Shown in pieces: positions 1 to 6,763 of a DNA stretch of 11,005 bases (position 1 is the stretch's first letter; each line of letters starts with the position of its first letter). Made by a program: the position numbers and the translations under genes. The notes below the pieces were generated by a model that saw only the letters and a list, made by a program, of their open reading frames with translations, was not told where the DNA came from and ran no database searches. Source of the stretch: Thermoflexales bacterium. GTDB lineage: Bacteria > Chloroflexota > Anaerolineae > B4-G1. The DNA lies in contig SKQX01000159.1 in assembly GCA_007118795.1 (NCBI GenBank), forward strand, positions 1-11,005, written 5' to 3'.

Positions 1-608
1 AAGGCCTCATATGAGAAATACCTCGTCTGGGCGTCATAAGCGTCTATCAAGCTGAGACCCTGCTCGTCGTAAGCCACAGCGATGAACGTGTGCTGCCAGC
101 GGACGATGGTCGACGTCTCACCGTCCCACGACACCCACGTGTCCACCCCAGGCAACTGCATCTCGTACGTGGCCCACACCAGGACCGGCCGCCCGGCGGC
201 CAGCTCGCCCTTCAGAGCGTCTAGTTCGAAGGGCCGGTGCGCCTCGGCGGCCAGGCCGAAGCTGCGGAGAGTCGCCGCGATGGGCTCAGCATAGACACCG
301 TAGCCGATGGGTGGCAGGCTTCCCGGCGGCATATCGACGTCGCCGAGGAACCCACGGTGGGGATTGTCCGACCTGGGAAGTCTCCTTAAGAATGCAGCCT
401 CGGTGAACTCAGCTCCCCAGTATGCCCCCAGGTCAGCCGCCGATCGAGATTCGCAGCTCAGATTGCGCTCCTGAGGGTATCCGACGACCCCCCCCACCCT
501 TGCCGCCGTCGGCAGGGACAGGGAATCGTCGGCCCGGCCAGAGGGCGACAGCAAGGCAAGGGTGAAGATAGCAAGGAAGAGGATCGCGAAAGAGATAGCG
601 CGTCTCAC
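1..608 (-). CDS. Secreted C39-like (papain-fold) peptidase, 3' end cut by window
   Basis: No ATG opens this gene. It begins with GTG at 608, and its first four bases overlap the cooC stop (GTGA). About 202 codons are visible before the left edge. Residues 1-26 look like a Sec signal peptide, with basic MRR, a hydrophobic stretch FAILFLAIFTLALL and SPSGRA before a possible cleavage site. The mature part matches the Peptidase_C39_2 family: GYPQERNLSCES with the likely nucleophile Cys52, SDNPHRGFLGD (80-90), PIGYGVYAE, GRPVLVW (139-145), QHTFIAVAY with His173, and LIDAYD with Asp189. The product is probably exported and may act as a cysteine peptidase or a non-catalytic C39-fold domain. A run of eight G bases (495-488) lies in codons 38-41. 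Why it is coupled to cooC is unclear. Confidence 0.85.
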   Translation of the reverse strand, partial: MRRAISFAILFLAIFTLALLSPSGRADDSLSLPTAARVGGVVGYPQERNLSCESRSAADLGAYWGAEFTEAAFLRRLPRSDNPHRGFLGDVDMPPGSLPPIGYGVYAEPIAATLRSFGLAAEAHRPFELDALKGELAAGRPVLVWATYEMQLPGVDTWVSWDGETSTIVRWQHTFIAVAYDEQGLSLIDAYDAQTRYFSYEA

Positions 609-1384
609 AGCGCCTCCAGCGCTGCTACCAGCTGAGTCGCTTCCTGTACAGATCGCGGCGCAGCGTCGTAGATCCCCACACCTCGCATATCGGCATCGGT
701 TAACTCGGGATTCTGCGAGAGATACCCCAGGATCGGCACCGGGCTCTTCTCAGCCAGGAACTCCTGGTCACGCTGGCCGCGGACATTGTTCCCGATGGCG
801 TAGACGTGGGCGATACCGATGTCCTGGGCTAGCTTCTTCACGCGTTCGGCCGTGCTGAGACTGCGGCGTCCCGGCTCGAGCACGACCAGGAACGCGTCCA
901 CCGCCTGAGCCGTGGCCCGCCCCAGATGCTCCACCCCAGCCTCCATGTCGAGGATCAGCATCTCGTCACGATAGAGGAGGAGGTGAGTCACCAGTGCCTT
1001 CAGCAATGCACTCTCCGGGCAGATACAGCCTGTGCCGCCGGTCTCAATGGTACCGAGCCGAAGGAAACGAATCCCCCGATGGGAGACGCTGAACCGCTCC
1101 GGGATGTCGTCCACGCGAGGGTTCATGGTGAAGAACCCCCCGGAGGTGCCCGGTTTGGCGCCGGTACGCTCGTAGATCAACTCTTCCATCTGCGCCACAG
1201 GCGTCACCCGGGCAGCCAGCTCCTCGGGAAGGCCAAGGGCCTGAGCGAGGCCACCTACGGGGTCGGCGTCGATGGCGGTGACGTCCCGGCCGCGCTCCGC
1301 ATAGATGTGGGCCAGCAGGGCCGAGAGGGTAGTCTTACCCACCCCTCCCTTGCCGCTGATGGCGATCTTGGACAGCGAAGTCAT
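605..1384 (-). CDS. cooC: CooC-like nickel-insertion ATPase for CO dehydrogenase/acetyl-CoA synthase
   Basis: The protein has 259 residues, the usual length for CooC. It belongs to the MinD/SIMIBI class of P-loop ATPases: a deviant Walker A loop GKGGVGKTT (11-19), Asp39/Asp41 in the switch region and a LILDMEAGVEHLGR segment (143-156). The CIC motif (C120, C122) is the signature used by CooC proteins to form a metal site at the dimer interface. CooC uses ATP to load nickel into the C-cluster of CO dehydrogenase, the carbonyl branch of the Wood-Ljungdahl pathway. The start has GGAGGT (1396-1391), 6 nt upstream. Twenty-four nt separate it from the MetF paralogue. Its presence ties the methyl-branch genes here to a CODH/ACS, although no CODH gene lies in the window. 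Confidence 0.9.
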   Translation of the reverse strand: MTSLSKIAISGKGGVGKTTLSALLAHIYAERGRDVTAIDADPVGGLAQALGLPEELAARVTPVAQMEELIYERTGAKPGTSGGFFTMNPRVDDIPERFSVSHRGIRFLRLGTIETGGTGCICPESALLKALVTHLLLYRDEMLILDMEAGVEHLGRATAQAVDAFLVVLEPGRRSLSTAERVKKLAQDIGIAHVYAIGNNVRGQRDQEFLAEKSPVPILGYLSQNPELTDADMRGVGIYDAAPRSVQEATQLVAALEAL

Positions 1385-1390
1385 AAAGCT

Positions 1391-1396
1391 ACCTCC
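1391..1396 (-). promoter_or_regulatory. Ribosome binding site of cooC
   Basis: GGAGGT lies 6 nt before the ATG at 1384 and fixes this start. Confidence 0.8.
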
Positions 1397-1408
1397 AGGA
1401 AAAAACCC

Positions 1409-2407
1409 TTACCGCGGAGAATGCACATCATCGGGCGCGCAGCCGCCCGCTTCGAATCCGTCTATAGGTAAGAGGCCAGCTCGCTCAATGATCTCTGCGA
1501 CAGCCTCCTCCTGGCGATAGGCCATCACGTGTACGCCGTGGACGCCCTCGATCTCTCGCACCTGCTCAATGATCTCCACACAGATGCGAATGCCTTCTTC
1601 ACGCTGCTGGGACCGGGGAGCTCGAGCCATCCGGGCGACGATGTCGTCAGGAATCCATACGCCAGGGATCTTGGTACGCATGTATTCGGCAGCCCTCTCT
1701 GAACGGAGCGGGCCGACACCGATGAGTATGAAGACGCGCTCGTGGAGGCCTAATTGGCGCACTTGTCCCATGTACGCCCGGAATCGTTCCACGTTGAAAC
1801 AGAACTGAGTCTGGACGAAATCGGCGCCCGCCTCAACCTTCTTGGCCAATCGCTCCGGACGCCAATCATAGGGCGGGGTGCACGGACCGGCCACGGCTCC
1901 CAGAAACAGCCGCGGAGGAGTCTTGATGGGACGCCCGCTGAGAAAGACACCCGTATCACGCATTGTGCTCGCAGTCCGCAGCAGGTGGACGGAATCCATA
2001 TCGAAGACTCTCTTAGCCTCCGGTTGGTCGCCGACGGAGACGTCATCGCCCGTGATGCAGAGTACGTTCCGCACCCCCATCGCGGCGGCCCCCAACAGGT
2101 CTCCCTGGATGGCAATGCGGTTCCGGTCACGGCAGTTGACCTGAAGCACCGTCTCATAACCAGCACGCGTCAGGAGTGCACAGCAACTGATGCTACTCAT
2201 ATGGCAGTTGGCCCCGGCGCCGTCGGTGGCGTTAATAGCGTGGCAACACTTGGACAGGACCAGAGCATTACGGTAAACACCCTGCGGATCGGCGCTGTCC
2301 GGCGCATTCAACTCCGCGGTGACCGCGAAGCGGCCGGACCGCAAGGTCTGTTCCAGGCGGCTTTCCGACCGGATCGGCCTCGGTGACGGTGAAGCGGTAT
2401 GGTTCAT
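1409..2407 (-). CDS. Second MetF-like protein, cysteine-rich paralogue
   Basis: The 332-residue protein is homologous to the MetF at 6063-5077 over its whole length. It keeps the likely catalytic Glu32 (FAVTAELNAP), CRDRNRIAIQGDLLG (92-106), ITGDD with Asp121 and FVQTQFCFN (197-205). It differs by unusual cysteines in the region before the flavin site: C54-C55, C68 and C75-C76, where the other copy has ordinary residues. The C-terminus has a short extra tail with one more cysteine (C323). The start overlaps the stop of the short MetV-like gene by 4 nt. It may be a second methylene-THF reductase, a copy tuned to another redox partner, or a reductase of a related C1-carrier. The extra cysteines might bind an additional cluster or be buried; sequence alone does not decide. 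Confidence 0.92.
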   Translation of the reverse strand: MNHTASPSPRPIRSESRLEQTLRSGRFAVTAELNAPDSADPQGVYRNALVLSKCCHAINATDGAGANCHMSSISCCALLTRAGYETVLQVNCRDRNRIAIQGDLLGAAAMGVRNVLCITGDDVSVGDQPEAKRVFDMDSVHLLRTASTMRDTGVFLSGRPIKTPPRLFLGAVAGPCTPPYDWRPERLAKKVEAGADFVQTQFCFNVERFRAYMGQVRQLGLHERVFILIGVGPLRSERAAEYMRTKIPGVWIPDDIVARMARAPRSQQREEGIRICVEIIEQVREIEGVHGVHVMAYRQEEAVAEIIERAGLLPIDGFEAGGCAPDDVHSPR

Positions 2408-2937
2408 CCGTCGGCCCCTTCATCCCCCTCAGCCGAGTCCCATCCGGCAGGCACATCCGTGTCCCGGCCCTCAACCATGTTTGCCCAGGCGGACATTGAC
2501 TGGAGAGCGTGGTTGACCGGCGGCTGGAGAATGCGCATATCGTCCCCGTAGTATCGCATACTGTGGCTGCGCTCCCAGGCCTGCGCCCAGACACAAGGCA
2601 TCTCCGCGATCACCTCGCAGTGGTTATCGTGACGAACCCCCCCGCAAGGGCCATTGCGCAGCTTCTTGGGGCAGTTCATAGGACACGTCATGCCCGTGCT
2701 GTGCAGGATACATTGCCCGCACATCTGGCAGTTGAATATCCATCCTTTGAGGATCACTTCACCCCAGGCCATGAGACGTTCAGCGATTCTTGGACTGATG
2801 CGTTTAATCAGCGGGTAGACGCGAACCACCCCCTGTTTCGTCAACCGGTAGAGACTTTCCAACGGCCTCGGATGATCCTTGATCCACTCACTGCACGGCA
2901 GTCGTCGCGCCTCTGCCATATAGGCTGGGTCGGGCAT
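2404..2937 (-). CDS. Short MetV-like protein (MTHFR C-terminal domain only)
   Basis: This 177-residue protein keeps only the C-terminal MetV domain: CQMCGQC (70-76), C85, C89, NGPCGG (95-100), HCEV (106-109) and PCVW (114-117). It lacks the N-terminal GCGTCVTVC domain of the MetV at 6750-6073. In its place are about 60 residues with many basic and aromatic positions. The last 25 residues are acidic and rich in Gly and Asp. An in-frame TGA lies two codons before the ATG at 2937, so the start cannot lie further upstream. The gene overlaps the next one by 4 nt (ATGA), suggesting translational coupling and a protein pair. It probably binds iron-sulfur clusters and docks on the MetF paralogue encoded next. 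What it receives electrons from is unknown. Confidence 0.88.
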   Translation of the reverse strand: MPDPAYMAEARRLPCSEWIKDHPRPLESLYRLTKQGVVRVYPLIKRISPRIAERLMAWGEVILKGWIFNCQMCGQCILHSTGMTCPMNCPKKLRNGPCGGVRHDNHCEVIAEMPCVWAQAWERSHSMRYYGDDMRILQPPVNHALQSMSAWANMVEGRDTDVPAGWDSAEGDEGADG

Positions 2938-2985
2938 CCGTCACACATCCTCTGGTCTGAACTCGGCCTCTCCCGACACCGTCAG

Positions 2986-3636
2986 TCAGACCTCTCGCAC
3001 GTCCAAGATGTCCATCTCCTCCTGACTGTTGATGATGTCCACCAGCTGATCTCGGGAGAGGTTCGTGACCTTCACAACAGAGATCCAAGAATCCGGCTCT
3101 CCCTCGGGAAAATAGCCAGCGCATACAGATAGGTAGCCCCCTCGTTCGGCGATGGCGTTGGTGAGGCGAGCCACCTCTCCTGTGCGGTCGGGCTGACGGA
3201 CAGCCAGGCGAATACCAGACCGTCGGGCGCCGAGCAGATTGAGCATCGCATTGAACAGGTCGTTATCCGTGATGATGCCCACAAGCTCGCCGTCGCCCGT
3301 TACCGGCAAGCAGCCGATACGCTCGTCGGCCATAACGCGAGCCGCCTCCTCCGCCGGCACATCCTGGTTGATGGTGATCACATCCTGGACCATCACTTGT
3401 CGCGTGAGGATCTTGGCCAGGATGTAGCTCACCTCAAACTGGCTAAGATCGCTCTCCTCCGTCCGCAGCGCGCTGAGGAGCGAGCGCTGCGTGACCAAGC
3501 CGACAAGCTCCCCCGTCTCGTCCACGATGGGCAGATGGCGGATGCGATGGCCATTCATCAGCTTCTGGATCTGCGTCACGACCATATCCGGCTGTCCGCA
3601 TATCGGGTCCCTGGTCATCAGGTCTTTGACTAGCAC
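2986..3636 (-). CDS. CBS-CBS-ACT domain regulatory protein
   Basis: The protein has 216 residues. It starts with GTG at 3636, backed by AGGAGGG (3648-3642) that overlaps the end of hdrCB. CBS domain 1 spans about 1-60 (VKDLMTRDPI, then HLPIVDETGELVGLVT) and CBS domain 2 about 79-138 (VQDVITINQDVPAEEAARVM, then LVGIITDNDLF). An ACT-like fold follows at 141-216 (RLAVRQPDRTGEVARLTNAI). Paired CBS domains bind adenine nucleotides and ACT domains bind small metabolites such as amino acids. The layout resembles AcuB-type sensors. No enzyme domain is attached, so it probably senses energy charge or a ligand and acts on a partner, perhaps a subunit of the neighbouring reductase. Its place between the two MetV/MetF sets makes it a likely local regulator, but its target cannot be read from the sequence. 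Confidence 0.88.
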   Translation of the reverse strand: MLVKDLMTRDPICGQPDMVVTQIQKLMNGHRIRHLPIVDETGELVGLVTQRSLLSALRTEESDLSQFEVSYILAKILTRQVMVQDVITINQDVPAEEAARVMADERIGCLPVTGDGELVGIITDNDLFNAMLNLLGARRSGIRLAVRQPDRTGEVARLTNAIAERGGYLSVCAGYFPEGEPDSWISVVKVTNLSRDQLVDIINSQEEMDILDVREV

Positions 3637-3641
3637 GTTCG

Positions 3642-3648
3642 CCCTCCT
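3642..3648 (-). promoter_or_regulatory. Ribosome binding site supporting the GTG start of the CBS-ACT gene
   Basis: AGGAGGG lies 5 nt before GTG 3636 and overlaps the last bases of the hdrCB stop. It supports a GTG start and tight coupling with hdrCB. Confidence 0.8.
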
Positions 3649-5068
3649 ATGAAGAGCCTTCGACCGAGTCGAGCAGTCCGTACTTGCCGAGCACCGGACG
3701 AGGATCTATGATCTGCTTACTCAGCTCTGCCTTCTTCTCCCCCATACCGAACGCCAGGGACATCAGCTGAGTGACGTAGAGAACGGGCAGGTCGAAGCCT
3801 AGGTCCATCTGCATCTGCCGGCTCTCAACGTTCACCTGGCACAGCGGACAGGCGGTGATCATCAGGTCCGCGCCGCAAGCCTGCGCATTCCTCAGGATCT
3901 TGGTCGAAAGGTCCAGGGCCACGTCGGTCTGGGTGATCCCCAAGCTGCCTCCGCAGCAGTCGGTCTTGTACGACCAGTCCACGGGCTCACCCCCCAAGGC
4001 ACGGACGATATGATCCATACGCATAGGGTATTCGACATTCTCTGCGCCCGTCAGTTTGGCGGGGCGGGTCGTCGCACATCCATAGTAGGCAGCGATCTTC
4101 ATCCCCTCCAGAGGTCTCTTCACCTGGCCGCGGATCCTCTCCAAGCCGACGCGGTCCAGCAGGGCATCCACGGAGTGGACCGTCTTCACGGTGCCTTGAT
4201 ACTCGTATCCTATCCGGTCCGCCACTTTCTGAGCCACTTCGGGATCGCGCTCCACATCGCGAGCTGCCGCGATGAATCTCTGGTAGCAGCCCAGGCAGGG
4301 TGCCACCATCTGGTCCAGCCCCATCCGCTCGACGATGGAGAGGTTCTGGATGGCGTAGTAAGCAGCCAGGATGGGGTCGGTTGTATGAGCAGGGGTAGAG
4401 CCGCAGCAGATCCAGCCGGGTGGCTCCACCAACTTCAGATCCAGAGCCTGACAGACAGCCTTGAAGGTATGATCAAACTCGGTAGCCGTGGACTCCAGAG
4501 AACATCCGGGGAAATAGGCGATGGTCCTTTCGTCGGTTTCTACAGGCTTGACCTTCTTGGGAGGACGAGCAAAGTCGGGCAGGAGACCGATCTTGCGCTT
4601 GAGGATCATCTGCATACCGAGATCCATGTCCTTCAAAGGCCGCAGTGTGAGCATGTTCATAGCGGCCATAAGCCCCGCCTCATAGAGACGACCGCTGGTG
4701 CCAATGATGCGCAGGAAGACCTTGGTAAACAGCTCGACCTCCGGCAGTGCGGGCTTGATCCCGCGCTTGCGGGCCTCTATCCGCATAACATCCATTACGC
4801 CGGCCACGTCGATCCCCTGCGGACAGCGGGTGGTGCACGTCACACAAGCGGCACAGACCCAAGGCGTGTTCGCCTTGAGGGCTTTCTCATCATTGAACTG
4901 GATGGACCGCATGACCTGGTGAGGGAGCAAGTCCATGTGCTCCGCCACCGGGCACCCACTGGAGCATTTGACACACTGATAGCATAGATAGGGGTTTGAC
5001 CAGGTGTGGTGCCGCACCTCGTCCGCCAGCGTACTCGTTTCCACACGTTCTCTCATCGCCATCATCAT
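3647..5068 (-). CDS. hdrCB: Fused HdrC-HdrB iron-sulfur protein
   Basis: The start is set at the first of three ATG codons at 5068, 8 nt after the metF stop, giving 473 residues. An in-frame ATG at 5143 would overlap 67 bp of metF and add 25 residues unlike the family. Residues 20-100 are HdrC-like, with two [4Fe-4S] motifs (C29/32/35/39 and C72/75/78/82). Residues 180-440 are HdrB-like with two complete CCG motifs: C189, C221-C222, C258xxC261 and C331, C371-C372, C407xxC410. In HdrB these bind non-cubane [4Fe-4S] clusters that reduce heterodisulfides in methanogens. No coenzyme M or B gene is visible, so in this context the protein more likely relays electrons between HdrA and MetVF. HdrC and HdrB are usually separate proteins, though fusions are known. 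Confidence 0.92.
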   Translation of the reverse strand: MMMAMRERVETSTLADEVRHHTWSNPYLCYQCVKCSSGCPVAEHMDLLPHQVMRSIQFNDEKALKANTPWVCAACVTCTTRCPQGIDVAGVMDVMRIEARKRGIKPALPEVELFTKVFLRIIGTSGRLYEAGLMAAMNMLTLRPLKDMDLGMQMILKRKIGLLPDFARPPKKVKPVETDERTIAYFPGCSLESTATEFDHTFKAVCQALDLKLVEPPGWICCGSTPAHTTDPILAAYYAIQNLSIVERMGLDQMVAPCLGCYQRFIAAARDVERDPEVAQKVADRIGYEYQGTVKTVHSVDALLDRVGLERIRGQVKRPLEGMKIAAYYGCATTRPAKLTGAENVEYPMRMDHIVRALGGEPVDWSYKTDCCGGSLGITQTDVALDLSTKILRNAQACGADLMITACPLCQVNVESRQMQMDLGFDLPVLYVTQLMSLAFGMGEKKAELSKQIIDPRPVLGKYGLLDSVEGSS

Positions 5069-5076
5069 CCCCCGAT

Positions 5077-6063
5077 CTACTCCACCTGTGGGCGCGGTAG
5101 GAGCCCTGCACCCTCGACAATAGGACGCACAGCCTCCTCCCACTCGATGGCCATGATGTGTACCCCGGCCACCCCCTCTATCTCGCGCAGCTCCTTGATC
5201 TGCTCACTGCACGCCTTGATCCCCTGGTTTCTGAGTGCCTCCCGGCGGGCATCCTTTTCCTCTTTGGGGATATCCGCGATGGCCGCCCGCAGCCCATCGA
5301 TCCACTCATCTCGCACGATCATCCCGGGGACATAATTCTTCATATAGTTGGCTGCACCGATGGACTTGATGGGACCCACACCAGCCAAAATGTAGACCTT
5401 CTCGTGAAGGCCCATTTCCACAACTTGTTCCATGAATTTGCGGAAGCGATCCATATCGTAGATCAGCTGCGTCTGGACGAAGTCGACACCCGCTTCGGCC
5501 TTCTTGGCCAGGCGATAGGCACGAAACTCGAAGGGGTCGGCAAAAGGGTTGATCGCCGCGCCAATGAAGAAGCGAGGCACCTCACCTTTGATCTTATCGC
5601 CGCATTCGAAGATGCCCTGATCTCGCATGTTCTTGACCATGCGGATCATCTGGATCGAGTCGAGGTCGTGGACGTTCTTGGCTGTGGGATGGTTACCGAA
5701 GCTCTGATGATCGCCCGTCAGACACAACAAGTTGCGTGCTCCCAGGGCATAGGCACCGAGCAGATCAGACTGAATCGCTAGCCGGTTTCTATCCCGACAA
5801 GTCATCTGCACTGTCGGCTCCAGTCCCTCTTTCATCACCAGCACGGCTGACCCGATGCTGGACAGACGGACGACGGCGGTCTGGTTGTCCGTGATGTTGA
5901 ATGCTTCGGCGGTCCCTTTGAGCAAACGCGCCTTGTGGATCACCTCCTCCGCATCCGCACTCTGAGGCGGTCCGAGTTCTCCCGTAATCGCGAAGTGTCC
6001 TGCCCTCAGGACCCTCTCTAGGTTACTACCCGACTTGTGACCATTGGTTCGTTCCTCTGCCAT
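5077..6063 (-). CDS. metF: MetF, 5,10-methylenetetrahydrofolate reductase
   Basis: The 328-residue protein is a standard-length TIM-barrel MetF that reduces methylene-THF to methyl-THF with FAD in the cytoplasm. Visible family features are the FAITGELGPP strand with the likely catalytic Glu29, CRDRNRLAIQSDLLG (89-103) at the flavin site, LTGD with Asp118, and FVQTQLIYD (195-203) of the folate pocket. The start follows GAGGTAGGA, which overlaps the metV stop. The hdrCB gene begins 8 nt after the metF stop. With a full-length MetV beside it, this copy is the better candidate for the catalytic MetVF pair in this locus. The electron source is probably the Hdr module rather than direct NAD(P)H, as for other MetV-dependent enzymes; that is inference. 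Confidence 0.95.
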   Translation of the reverse strand: MAEERTNGHKSGSNLERVLRAGHFAITGELGPPQSADAEEVIHKARLLKGTAEAFNITDNQTAVVRLSSIGSAVLVMKEGLEPTVQMTCRDRNRLAIQSDLLGAYALGARNLLCLTGDHQSFGNHPTAKNVHDLDSIQMIRMVKNMRDQGIFECGDKIKGEVPRFFIGAAINPFADPFEFRAYRLAKKAEAGVDFVQTQLIYDMDRFRKFMEQVVEMGLHEKVYILAGVGPIKSIGAANYMKNYVPGMIVRDEWIDGLRAAIADIPKEEKDARREALRNQGIKACSEQIKELREIEGVAGVHIMAIEWEEAVRPIVEGAGLLPRPQVE

Positions 6064-6072
6064 TGTCCTACC

Positions 6073-6750
6073 TCACTCACTCTCCAGCTGCAGATCCTCG
6101 CGCACTATCTTGCGTGGACCGCCGTCACGGCTCAGTGACCAATTCTTGGGGGACTGGATGTCCAGCAACCGCTTCACCTGATCAAACTCGATGGCCCGAT
6201 CCCAGATCAACTGCCAAACACAAGGGGTGTCCGAATCGACCTCGCAGACACCCTCCTGCGAACCTCCACAGGGTCCATTGAGGAGTTGCTTGGAGCAACG
6301 GGCGATAGGGCAGATACCAAAGGTCGTCCCCAGCAAGCAGTCGCCACAGGCCTGGCAACGCTCTTCCCATATGCCCTGCTCCACGGGGAGGCTCAAGGAC
6401 GTGGTGTTTATGCCGGGGAGTGTGACGACACCAGAAAAACGTTCGTTCATCGCCTGTACACCGATGCCACAGGCCAGGCTAAGAACAACGTCATATTCGT
6501 CGAGTCGCTCCAGCAGTGGATCGATGTACTCCCACTCACACTGACGCTGAACCGTGGCCTCTTCCACCTCCATGGGGTGGTCGTCCAGCTTGCTCTTCAT
6601 ACGCAGCTCAGAGGCCAAGATACCTACCTCCTTTTCGCCGCCGGCGAAGCAGACCGTCACACACGTGCCGCAGCCTGCCACCAATACCTTCTGGGCGCCG
6701 CTCAGCAACTCCATGATCTCACTGAGCGGTTTCCGTTCACCAACAATCAT
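6073..6750 (-). CDS. metV: MetV, iron-sulfur/zinc partner subunit of methylene-THF reductase
   Basis: This 225-residue protein is a full-length MetV. Residues 20-40 carry the N-terminal cysteine motif GCGTCVTVC (C27, C30, C34), followed by further cysteines at 71 and 94. The MTHFR C-terminal domain (about 125-225) has CQACGDC (132-138), C147, C152, NGPCGG (158-163), C169 and PCVW (176-179), all hallmarks of this family. In acetogens MetV binds MetF and passes electrons through its metal clusters to the MetF flavin, which reduces methylene-tetrahydrofolate in the methyl branch of the Wood-Ljungdahl pathway. The start is supported by GGAGGA (6760-6755), 4 nt upstream. metF follows after 9 nt and mvhD precedes by 13 nt, the arrangement expected if the Hdr/MvhD unit feeds MetVF. 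Confidence 0.93.
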   Translation of the reverse strand: MIVGERKPLSEIMELLSGAQKVLVAGCGTCVTVCFAGGEKEVGILASELRMKSKLDDHPMEVEEATVQRQCEWEYIDPLLERLDEYDVVLSLACGIGVQAMNERFSGVVTLPGINTTSLSLPVEQGIWEERCQACGDCLLGTTFGICPIARCSKQLLNGPCGGSQEGVCEVDSDTPCVWQLIWDRAIEFDQVKRLLDIQSPKNWSLSRDGGPRKIVREDLQLESE

Positions 6751-6754
6751 TGCG

Positions 6755-6760
6755 TCCTCC
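6755..6760 (-). promoter_or_regulatory. Ribosome binding site of metV
   Basis: GGAGGA lies 4 nt before the ATG at 6750. It sits between the TAG that ends the read-through frame of mvhD and metV, so the mvhD C-terminal segment is not simply the 5' part of metV. Confidence 0.8.
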
Positions 6761-6763
6761 GTT

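Noticed and set aside
82..294. Plus-strand open frame opposite the C39-like peptidase
   Set aside because: The minus-strand frame here has signal peptide, C39 motifs and a start coupled to cooC; the plus-strand frame shows none.
488..495. Run of eight C (G on the coding strand) as a phase-variation switch in the peptidase gene
   Set aside because: The frame is intact across it and a single 8-base run is weak evidence in GC-rich DNA. It may be a place for sequencing indels.
4010..4987. Plus-strand open frame of 325 codons opposite hdrCB
   Set aside because: It lies wholly antisense to a gene with complete cluster motifs, shows no recognisable domain, and is a typical shadow in GC-rich DNA.
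5069..5143. Upstream ATG start (5143) for hdrCB
   Set aside because: It would overlap metF by 67 bp with residues unlike the HdrC family, while ATG 5068 follows the metF stop by 8 nt.
5158..5781. Plus-strand open frame of 207 codons opposite metF, and similar ones opposite metF2, metV, cooC and hdrA
   Set aside because: All are antisense to well-supported genes and have no domain signal or ribosome binding site that stands out.
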